From Acidobacteriota bacterium (GTDB taxonomy: Bacteria > Acidobacteriota > Vicinamibacteria > Vicinamibacterales > UBA2999), in NCBI GenBank assembly GCA_947465645.1, contig CANIBQ010000009.1:1-64000 (forward strand): a DNA stretch of 64,000 bases. Reading direction: 5' to 3'. Every line of letters begins with the position of its first letter. Position 1 is the stretch's first letter. Of the stretch, positions 1 to 6,358 are shown piece after piece. The notes under the pieces are model-generated. The model saw nothing but the letters and a program-made list of their open reading frames with translations. It made no database searches and had not been told where the DNA came from. A program made the translations under genes and the position numbers.

Positions 1-173
1 ATGACGTGAGGGTTGTCCCAGCGGACCTCCCGGACCACGCCTTCCAGCTTCATCGTCTCGTCCAGCGTGTAGGCGCCCGCTTCCCCATGATGAGCGGCCA
101 GGCTTCCGGATGGAAAAGACGAGCACGCGATGACTGCCGCCGCCAGCGTTGCCGCCGTACGTAAAGTCTTCAT
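1..173 (-). CDS. DUF6152 family secreted protein, N-terminal part (runs off the window)
   Basis: Only the first 57 codons are inside the window; the 3' end lies beyond base 1. The ATG (complement of 171-173) opens a short signal peptide: basic MKTLR, an Ala-rich core, and a boundary near SLAAHH. The mature part begins HHGEAG and continues with VVREVRWDNPHV. A His-His pair after the cleavage site and a strand ending W-x-N-P-H are typical of DUF6152, a family of small periplasmic proteins of unknown function; a second member is at 47768-48382. It is the last visible gene of a minus-strand run headed by the receptor at 718-3945, with 39 nt to the gene upstream. Family call fairly sure, function unknown. 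Confidence 0.75.
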   Translation of the reverse strand, partial: MKTLRTAATLAAAVIACSSFPSGSLAAHHGEAGAYTLDETMKLEGVVREVRWDNPHV

Positions 174-212
174 CAGCACCTCCGCCGAAGATTATCCCCC
201 TAGACGCGCGGG

Positions 213-458
213 CTAGCGGCGGCTGAAGACGATCGACGGCTCGACGGCGGGGGCGTAGAGCTCGGCCTCGCCGGGGATCGGCACGTGCGCGGGCTCGGGC
301 AGCAGTTCCCAGAGCTGCAGCCGGAAGCCGACGTCATGCAGCCGCACCGGGCATGACACGCCCCTTCGCTCGATGATCCGCGTGTGCGCGACTTGCGTGC
401 GGGGATGACAGGCGACATACACCAGGCATCCACAGCCGATCGTGAGTGTGTAGGACAT
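213..458 (-). CDS. Small cysteine-containing protein of unknown function
   Basis: About 81 residues from the ATG at 458. The reading frame is open further upstream, but the upstream part is Arg-rich and overlaps the neighbouring gene, so I prefer this internal ATG. The protein starts MSYTLTIGCGCLVYVACHP and has cysteines at GCGC and VAC near the N-terminus and one more in RGVSCPVRLHDVG, followed by LWELLPEP. The spaced Cys and His residues could bind a metal, but no known domain is recognised. It lies 13 nt downstream of the small gene at 472-699, so the two are probably co-transcribed after the receptor gene. No clear Shine-Dalgarno sequence is visible. Existence moderately supported, function unknown. 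Confidence 0.5.
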   Translation of the reverse strand: MSYTLTIGCGCLVYVACHPRTQVAHTRIIERRGVSCPVRLHDVGFRLQLWELLPEPAHVPIPGEAELYAPAVEPSIVFSRR

Positions 459-471
459 GGGTCCTGGGCCC

Positions 472-699
472 CTACGCGCGCGCGAACGAGGCGCCGCGCG
501 TGCGAACGAGAAACCGCGTATCGACCAGCGTCGCCAGGACATCCCGGCACAGGCAGGCATCGAGCGCCCAGAGCCGGGCGGCCTGCGCGAGCGTCAGCGT
601 CAGCCCCGGCATCTCGACGTAGTGCGCCCGTGCCTGGATCACCGCGTCAGCGAGCTCTCGCTCGCGCTGACCGCATTCCGTCGTCGTGTTCTGCTCCAT
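472..699 (-). CDS. Small helix-turn-helix-like protein (EMPGL family)
   Basis: 75 residues, ATG at 699 with GAGG a few bases upstream. The core YVEMPGLTLTLAQAARLW, then ALDxxxCRDVLATLVDTRFL and VRTRGASFAR, has the pattern of a compact winged-helix protein: recognition-type helices, then a short hairpin. A clear paralogue is encoded at 57087-57314 with the same EMPGL, AQAxRLW, LVDxxFL and RTRxxSF blocks. Such short proteins are widespread as hypothetical proteins and I know of no assigned function. It sits 18 nt after the stop of the receptor at 718-3945, so it may share that transcript. DNA binding is inference from the helix pattern only. Confidence 0.65.
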   Translation of the reverse strand: MEQNTTTECGQRERELADAVIQARAHYVEMPGLTLTLAQAARLWALDACLCRDVLATLVDTRFLVRTRGASFARA

Positions 700-717
700 G
701 GCGTGCCCTCATCGAAA

Positions 718-3700
718 TCAGAAGTTCACCTTGAGGCCCAGTTGAATCTGGCGGGGGTCGTAGGTCTGCGTGATCGTCCCGAACGCGGCCGCACTGCGGT
801 TGCCGTTGGGCGCCCTGAAGTTCGAGCGGTTCAGCAGGTTGAAGAACTCCGCGCGGAACTCGATGCTGCCGGCGGGCCAGGGCATCCGGATCCGGCGGCC
901 GGCCATGAGATCGACCTGCCAGAACATCGGCCCGCGCACGCTGTTGCGCGGTGCATTGCCGAACGGCTGGCTCGGGTCGGTCGGGACGACCACCGCATCG
1001 CGATTGAACCAGTTGGTGATGGTCCGCTGCCCTTCCGGCGCCAGCGGGTCGCCGTTGACGTTGGGCCGGTAGTTGTTGGCGCCGCGGAAGTCCTGCGCGA
1101 TGCCGGAGACCTGGAACGCGACGCCTGGCGCGTACTGGAACGTCACCGGCTCGCCGCTGTAGAAGGTGTTGATCCCGGAAAGCTGCCAGCCGCCGAGCAC
1201 CGCGCCGCTGAAGGGCGAGTCCCACACGAAGCTGGTGGTGCTGTTGTACGGCTGGTGGTAGCCGGAGAGGCCGAAGTCGGCGTCCATGTTCCGGAAGTCC
1301 TGCGGCGCCGGGAAATTGCCGTTCGGGTTCTCGAGTGAACCGGCGCCGTTGTCCTTGGTCTGCGACAGCGTCAGCGAGCTGAGGATCGAGAACCCGGCGC
1401 GCATCCGCCAGTCGAACTTGGTCTGGAGCGCGTGGTATCGGGACTTGCCGCCGTTGAACGAATAGGTGATGTCGGCAAACTCCGGAATCGGGCGCCGCGC
1501 CTGCAGCGGGATCGTCCCGGCCGCGTTGTTGGGCGCCGCCTGGTTCCAGTTGGCAAACAGCAGCATGTCGTCCGCGCGGTTGCCGACGTAGGCGACGTCG
1601 ACGATCATGTTGGCCCCGAGCTCGCGCTGCACCGAGGCATACCAGCTCTGCACCTCGCTCGAGTGATAGTCGCGCGGCATGTAGGTGATGTTCGCCAGCA
1701 GCGGGTTGAAGCGCGACGGATCGGTCAGCCCGGCCGGATACCCCTGCTCGGTCCGGATGAACGACGGGTCGAGGGGATTGGTCTGGTTGACCACCGCGTT
1801 GATCACCTGGGGGCCGTTGATCGGCAGCACGTTGGCGCCGCCGGCGCGGTGGAAGTGCACGTAGCTCACACCGTAGCCGCCGCGGAAGACGGTGCGCGGC
1901 GTCACCGTGTAGGCGAAGCCGAGACGCGGCCCGAAGTTGTTCCGGTCGGGACGCACGGTCGCGCGATCCTCCAGCGAGCCGTCGCTCGCCATCACCATCC
2001 GGCGCGTGTCGGGGTCCCAGTTCGAGAGGATGTTGTCCTTCTCGACCCATGGGGTCGCGTATTCGTAGCGCAGCCCCAGGTTCAGCGTCAGCCGGTCGCT
2101 CACGCGCCAGTCGTCCTGGAGGTAGCCGAAGTGCATGTTCTGCCGCAGGTTCGCCACCAGGATGTTGCTGAGCGCGTACTGGCTGCGCAGGCCCAGCATG
2201 AAGTCGGCGAGGTTGTAGAGATTGCTCGCCCCTGACGTCGCCGGCCGGGTGAACTGGCCGGTGTAGGTGTCACGGCCGTAGAGCGGGTTGACGTCCTGCA
2301 CTTCCGTCTGGACGTGCTGGAACTCGTAGCCGCTCTTGAGCGAGTGGCGGCCCGTCACCCGCGTGTAGTTCACCTTCGGGTTGTAGACGGTGGGGTACTG
2401 CCACTGGGGATTGGTCGCCTGGCGTCCGAGGTCGGTGAGCCCGGTGATGATCTGGTTCGGCAGTCCGCCCGCCACCCGCTCGTCGCTGGGCAGCCCGTTG
2501 ATGCCATACAACTCGGACGCCGGCGCCAGCGCGAGCCCGAGGGGATTCTTCCCCGCCGTGCTCTCCGACCAGCCGAACCGCATCTCGAACAGTGACGTGG
2601 GGCCGGTCACCCAGGTGGCGCCGGTCGCGAGCTGCTTGTTGGTGACATAGGTCTGGCCGTTCCCGCCGCCGCCCGACGGCAGCGGAATGGGCGGCTGGTC
2701 TTCGATGTCCACGTCGCGATAGCCGTAGCGGCCGAACGCGTTGAACGAGGGGCTGAAGGTGACGTCCACCTTGCTGCCGAACTTGTCGGTCACGTTCTCG
2801 AACTGCTGGAGGATGACGTAGTTGTTCGCACCCAGGGTGTTGGTGGGCGCGGGCAGCTCCCCGAGCACCTTGCGCGCCAGCGTCGTCATCGGCACCGGCG
2901 TCCCGGGCTCGTAGACCTCACCGGTCAGCGGGTTGCGCACCGGCACGGTGAACAGTCCCTGGCGCTGGGCGGCGGTCGGAATCGTCGATGACGTGGCGAC
3001 GCCCCGCTGCTGCCGGAAGCCTTCGTAGTCGGCGAAGAAGAACGCCTTGTTGCGCATGATCGGGCCGCCGACGACGCCGCCGAACTGGTTGCGCTCGAGC
3101 GGCGGCTTCTCCCCTGACGGCGGCTTGAAGAAGCCGGTCGCGTTCAGGCTGGTGTCGCGCATGAATTCCCAGGCGCTGCCCCGGAGGCGGTTGGTGCCGC
3201 TCGCATACGCGACGTTGATGGTGGCGCCCGCCGACCGGCCGTACTCGGCGCTCATGTTGTTGGTGACGACCTTGAACTCGGCGACCGCGTCCGGCGGCGG
3301 CTGCATCACCTGGTTCGAGAAGCCCTGGTTGCTGGTGCCGTAGGCGTTGTTGTCGACGCCGTCGATCAGGAAGTTGTTGAAGGTGCTGCGCAGGCCGTTG
3401 ACGTTGAACGACCCTTCGCGCGGCGTCAGGCCGCCGGTGTTGAGCGCCGACTGCCGGACGCCGGTGGTCAGCAGCGCCAGCGACGAATACTCGCGGCCGT
3501 TGAGCGGCAGCGCGCGCGTCTGCTCGCCGGTAATCAACTGCCCCCGCTGGCTGGTGTCGGTCTCGAGCCGCGTCGCGGCGGCGGTGACCTCGACGCGCTC
3601 GGTAAGCTGCCCGACCTGCAGGGAGAAGTCCACCCGCTGCCTGGCGCCGACGCTCAACTGCACGTTGTCGGCGAGCGCCACGGCGAACCCGGGCTTCTCC

Positions 3701-3945
3701 GCGCTGACGACGTAGGTGCCGATGCGCACGGTGACGAATTCAAAGCTTCCCGCCTCGTCCGTGGTGCGGGTCTGGCTGATGCCGGTTTCCGTGTTGGTCA
3801 GCGTGACATCGGCGCCGGCGACGAGCGCGCCCGTGCCGTCGCGCACGATGCCGACGAGCGAGGCGGTTTCAAACTGGGCGAAGGCCGTGCTCCCGACGAG
3901 CACGCACAGGACGAGGGTTGCCGCGAACCGGGTTCTCTTGAGCAT
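718..3945 (-). CDS. Oar-type TonB-dependent outer-membrane receptor (receptor 1)
   Basis: 1075 residues. A signal peptide (1-23, ending STAFA) is followed by a carboxypeptidase-regulatory-like Ig-fold domain (about 28-110, starting SLVGIVRDGTGALVAGADV). A plug with LPLNGREYSSLALL and DGVDNN comes next, then EYGRSAGATINV, and a long barrel with NFGPRLGFAYTV ending in VNF, the terminal aromatic expected for BAM-assembled barrels. The family imports or displays substrates at the outer membrane with TonB energy; the substrate is not visible in the sequence. It is divergent from the alkaline phosphatase and has a PHO-box-like promoter whose -10 lies only 7 nt before the ATG. Context suggests uptake of a phosphorus compound. 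No SusD partner and no TonB/ExbBD genes are in the window. Confidence 0.9.
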   Translation of the reverse strand: MLKRTRFAATLVLCVLVGSTAFAQFETASLVGIVRDGTGALVAGADVTLTNTETGISQTRTTDEAGSFEFVTVRIGTYVVSAEKPGFAVALADNVQLSVGARQRVDFSLQVGQLTERVEVTAAATRLETDTSQRGQLITGEQTRALPLNGREYSSLALLTTGVRQSALNTGGLTPREGSFNVNGLRSTFNNFLIDGVDNNAYGTSNQGFSNQVMQPPPDAVAEFKVVTNNMSAEYGRSAGATINVAYASGTNRLRGSAWEFMRDTSLNATGFFKPPSGEKPPLERNQFGGVVGGPIMRNKAFFFADYEGFRQQRGVATSSTIPTAAQRQGLFTVPVRNPLTGEVYEPGTPVPMTTLARKVLGELPAPTNTLGANNYVILQQFENVTDKFGSKVDVTFSPSFNAFGRYGYRDVDIEDQPPIPLPSGGGGNGQTYVTNKQLATGATWVTGPTSLFEMRFGWSESTAGKNPLGLALAPASELYGINGLPSDERVAGGLPNQIITGLTDLGRQATNPQWQYPTVYNPKVNYTRVTGRHSLKSGYEFQHVQTEVQDVNPLYGRDTYTGQFTRPATSGASNLYNLADFMLGLRSQYALSNILVANLRQNMHFGYLQDDWRVSDRLTLNLGLRYEYATPWVEKDNILSNWDPDTRRMVMASDGSLEDRATVRPDRNNFGPRLGFAYTVTPRTVFRGGYGVSYVHFHRAGGANVLPINGPQVINAVVNQTNPLDPSFIRTEQGYPAGLTDPSRFNPLLANITYMPRDYHSSEVQSWYASVQRELGANMIVDVAYVGNRADDMLLFANWNQAAPNNAAGTIPLQARRPIPEFADITYSFNGGKSRYHALQTKFDWRMRAGFSILSSLTLSQTKDNGAGSLENPNGNFPAPQDFRNMDADFGLSGYHQPYNSTTSFVWDSPFSGAVLGGWQLSGINTFYSGEPVTFQYAPGVAFQVSGIAQDFRGANNYRPNVNGDPLAPEGQRTITNWFNRDAVVVPTDPSQPFGNAPRNSVRGPMFWQVDLMAGRRIRMPWPAGSIEFRAEFFNLLNRSNFRAPNGNRSAAAFGTITQTYDPRQIQLGLKVNF

Positions 3946-3952
3946 GGGCCTG

Positions 3953-4008
3953 ACGATAGCGGCCGCACGTCAAGCCCCGGTGACGGGTGTGTCAAGACCG
4001 AGTAACTA
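3953..4008 (-). promoter_or_regulatory. PHO-box-like promoter of receptor 1
   Basis: Read toward the gene there are four 7-mers, TAGTTAC, TCTTGAC, CCGTCAC and GCTTGAC (plus-strand starts 4002, 3991, 3980, 3969), spaced exactly 11 bp apart. Ten bases follow, then a -10-like TATCGT (3953-3958) and 7 nt to the ATG. In E. coli phoA two 7-mers 11 bp apart are followed by 10 nt and TATAGT. The match in spacing is direct observation; binding by a PhoB-type regulator is inference. Confidence 0.7.
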
Positions 4009-4010
4009 TC

Positions 4011-4052
4011 GGCGGGTCCTCTCGGCGGGTCCAGAGGACCCGCCCTACGTAC
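4011..4052. repeat. Palindromic repeat between divergent genes, followed by CTACGTAC
   Basis: A perfect 12-bp inverted repeat, arms GGCGGGTCCTCT (4011-4022) and AGAGGACCCGCC (4033-4044), is separated by 10 nt that repeat part of the arm. It is followed by CTACGTAC, a flank related to the ACTACGT end of the REP-like repeats at 30918-31024 and 52637-52663. It separates the receptor 1 and phosphatase promoters. Confidence 0.6.
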
Positions 4053-4074
4053 CAACGACCGGCACGGATCCGAA

Positions 4075-4119
4075 TGGTTACGCGGACGAGACGTGAACGT
4101 CATATGGCCCCGGTAGCGT
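4075..4119 (+). promoter_or_regulatory. PHO-box-like promoter of the alkaline phosphatase gene
   Basis: Three 7-mers, TGGTTAC (4075-4081), ACGAGAC (4086-4092) and ACGTCAT (4097-4103), lie 11 bp apart. After exactly 10 nt comes TAGCGT (4114-4119) as a -10, then 9 nt to the ATG at 4129. The middle unit is weak. The architecture equals that of the four receptor promoters nearby. Confidence 0.65.
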
Positions 4120-4128
4120 TCTCGAGCC

Positions 4129-5229
4129 ATGCGAAGACTCCTGCTGACGCTGCTGCTGTTCTGTCCGATCGCCCTGGGCGCCCAGGCCCCACACGCGCGG
4201 AACGTGATCCTCTTCCTCGCCGACGCCGCGGGCATTCCGACGATCAACGCCGCCAGCACCCTCGGCTACGGCGCCCCGCGGAAACTGTTCATCCAGCGGA
4301 TGCCGCATATCGGCCTCTCGGAAACGTCAACGGCTTCAGAACTGGTGACCGATTCCGCCGCGGGCATGACCGCCATCGTCACCGGCGAGCGGACGCACAA
4401 CGGCGTCATTTCCCAGTCGGCTGCGGCGAAGCGGAACAAGGCGGATGGCACGGCGCTCAAGACCATCCTCGAGTACGCGGAGGAACGGGGCCTCTCGACC
4501 GGTGTCATCTCGAACGATTCGCTGGCCGGGGCCACCCCCGCCGCGCTCTATGCCCACGCCAACGACCGCGACAAGACGGCGGAGATCTTCCTCCAGGCGT
4601 TCACCCCCCGTTTCGGCGACGGCGTGGACGTGATGATCGGCGCCGGACGGTCTGAGATCGTGGAGGCGCTCCAGGAGGGCGGCAAGGACCTCGCGTCCGT
4701 CAGCCGGGCCTACGGCCGTCCCATCCTCGACGCGCTGCCCGCGGCCGGGTCGTTCGCCGATCGGATGATCGTGCTGGTCGAAGACCAGGAATTCGACCTC
4801 GCCGCCGCGGTCGCGCTCGCCACGCGCGCGCTCTCCCGGAATCCCAGGGGTTATTTCCTGATGGTGGAGTCCGACGCGCACACGGACAAGATCAAGCACG
4901 GCATCAACCGGGTCGTCACCTTCGACCGTGTGATCGAGCGGGTGGCGTCGAGCGCCGGACCGGACACGCTGCTGCTGTTCACCGCGGATCACTCGTACGG
5001 CCTGCGGGTGCACGGCGGCACCGCCTCTACCCTGCTGAGCGGCTTCTCGGAGGTGTTCGACGAACAGCAGTACGTGCGACTGCCGTCGCTGAGCATGGAC
5101 GACACGCATACCGGCGAGGAAGTGCTGGTGGCGGCGCAGGGCCCTGGAGCTGACCAGGTCCGCGGCTACATGGCCAACACGGACCTGTTCAGGGTGATGA
5201 TGAGCGCGCTCGGCTGGTCGGAGAGGTGA
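4129..5229 (+). CDS. Alkaline phosphatase, PhoA superfamily, secreted
   Basis: 366 residues. A signal peptide (MRRLLLTLLLFCPIALGAQA) is followed by NVILFLADAAG (first metal Asp) and TDSAAGMTAIVTGE with the nucleophilic Ser in the D-S-A triad. FLMVESDAHTDKIKHGIN matches the Glu/Asp/His metal cluster of PhoA, TADHSYG the Asp-His pair, and MDDTHTGEEV the last His. All key ligands of a two-zinc phosphomonoesterase are therefore visible. It is shorter than E. coli PhoA, having lost peripheral insertions. It would hydrolyse phosphate monoesters in the periplasm or outside. It is transcribed alone on the plus strand, divergent from receptor 1, behind a PHO-box-like promoter. The TGA stop lies in the first unit of a heptamer array shared with the convergent CHAD gene. 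Confidence 0.9.
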   Translation: MRRLLLTLLLFCPIALGAQAPHARNVILFLADAAGIPTINAASTLGYGAPRKLFIQRMPHIGLSETSTASELVTDSAAGMTAIVTGERTHNGVISQSAAAKRNKADGTALKTILEYAEERGLSTGVISNDSLAGATPAALYAHANDRDKTAEIFLQAFTPRFGDGVDVMIGAGRSEIVEALQEGGKDLASVSRAYGRPILDALPAAGSFADRMIVLVEDQEFDLAAAVALATRALSRNPRGYFLMVESDAHTDKIKHGINRVVTFDRVIERVASSAGPDTLLLFTADHSYGLRVHGGTASTLLSGFSEVFDEQQYVRLPSLSMDDTHTGEEVLVAAQGPGADQVRGYMANTDLFRVMMSALGWSER

Positions 5230-5323
5230 AAGGTCAAAGGGGAAAGGTCAAAGGTGAGGGTAAAGGTTCCTTTGACCTTTGACCTTTTACCTTTTACCTT
5301 TGCCCTTTTACCTTTGACCTTTG
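5226..5323. repeat. Inverted heptanucleotide array covering two convergent stop codons
   Basis: Exactly 98 bp, 14 units of 7. The left half is made of GTCAAAG-like units (from 5226) and the right half of ACCTTTG-like units (5268-5323), the reverse complement, so the whole can fold into one long imperfect hairpin. The TGA of the phosphatase (5227-5229) and the TAA of the CHAD gene (complement of 5308-5310) both lie inside. It probably acts as a bidirectional terminator; this is inference. Confidence 0.85.
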
Positions 5324-6249
5324 AATGCGAGTGCCGGCACCGCCACCGACGCCGCCAGCACCGAGCCGGCCGCGAGGAACGTGCGCCCGTGGCCGCTGTG
5401 ATCCACGGCGAACCGCTCACACGCGCCGCACACGGCGATCAGCCGCTCGCGTGACGCGACGTATTGCCCGTGCAGGGCAGCGATGTCGGCAGCGAGGACC
5501 TGGCGGACGAGCGTGAGGTCGCGCTGGCTGACGTCCGCGTCTCCCGCGTACCCGTCCAGCGACACCGACAGCATCTCCGCGTCGTGCAGCTCGCCGAGCA
5601 GCGCCTGGATCTTCTTCATGTCCTTGAGGAGTCGCGGCGGATTCCACATGCCGGTCGCGGCGGCAATCTCGACGCAATAGCGCAGCTTCTTGACGGCGAT
5701 GCGCGTACCGTGGGCGCGGTTCGGGAAGTAGACGCCGGTCGCGTGGGCCACGGCGTCGCGCACGCCCCGGGACCGATCCGCGGTGCGCTTCTTGAGCCGG
5801 CCCTCCCAACCGCCACTGAATCTCATCCGTTCCCGCCACGACGGCCGCAACTGGGGCGATTCCGCCGCGAGCTGCGTGAGGTCCAGCTTCTCGAGCGTCT
5901 TGATCGCTTTCCGCAGGCGCCGAAGCCGGCGCGGCAGAATTGCGTTTCGGGCGACGGCCGTGACCACCGCCGTCGCCGGCATCCGCTGCTCCACTCTCAG
6001 CAGCAGCTCGGTGTCGACATCGAGATCGCGAATGCGGCCGAGCACGCGGCCGGCTTTCTTGACCTCAGCATTCATCGGAGTCTCATCGTTCGAGCTGCCG
6101 ATGAGCGGGAGCACTTCCCGAAGCCGCCGGGTGGCGACGCGGGCTTCGTGGATGCTGTCGGGGTCGCCGTCACACACACCGGTCAGGTGCACCCCGATAA
6201 CGGCAATCTGGTCGCGGGCGAGTGATAAGGGGGAGATGTGGGTTGCCAT
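5308..6249 (-). CDS. CHAD domain protein (polyphosphate-binding type)
   Basis: 313 residues from the ATG at 6249 (MATHISPLSLARDQ); an ORF extension upstream is Arg/His/Cys-rich and does not look like CHAD. The domain is a helical repeat rich in His and basic residues: IHEARVATRRLREVLPLI (near 30-50), then HGTRIAVKKLRYCVEIA and LLGELHDAEML in the second half. CHAD domains bind inorganic polyphosphate and often sit beside polyphosphate or phosphate genes. There is no signal peptide, so it is cytoplasmic. The last five codons (FKGQR) are encoded by a heptamer repeat array, which suggests the array replaced the original C-terminus. Two PHO-box-like units lie upstream. A role in polyP storage next to phosphatases is plausible but not shown. 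Confidence 0.85.
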   Translation of the reverse strand: MATHISPLSLARDQIAVIGVHLTGVCDGDPDSIHEARVATRRLREVLPLIGSSNDETPMNAEVKKAGRVLGRIRDLDVDTELLLRVEQRMPATAVVTAVARNAILPRRLRRLRKAIKTLEKLDLTQLAAESPQLRPSWRERMRFSGGWEGRLKKRTADRSRGVRDAVAHATGVYFPNRAHGTRIAVKKLRYCVEIAAATGMWNPPRLLKDMKKIQALLGELHDAEMLSVSLDGYAGDADVSQRDLTLVRQVLAADIAALHGQYVASRERLIAVCGACERFAVDHSGHGRTFLAAGSVLAASVAVPALAFKGQR

Positions 6250-6301
6250 GTGCCTCTTTCGAATCGTTTTGCAACGAAGGTGCAAATGGCGAGCCCGCAA
6301 T

Positions 6302-6319
6302 GTGACACAGGTGTAACGG
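6302..6319 (-). promoter_or_regulatory. Possible two-unit PHO-box-like site upstream of the CHAD gene
   Basis: Read toward the gene, CCGTTAC and GTGTCAC (plus-strand starts 6313 and 6302) are 11 bp apart, as in the neighbouring boxes. I could not find a good -10 at 10 nt or one repeat further, and the distance to the ATG is about 50 nt, so this site is weaker than the others. Confidence 0.35.
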
Positions 6320-6358
6320 GAAATGGGCACGAGCCCTATCGAGCTCGTGCCCTCAATG

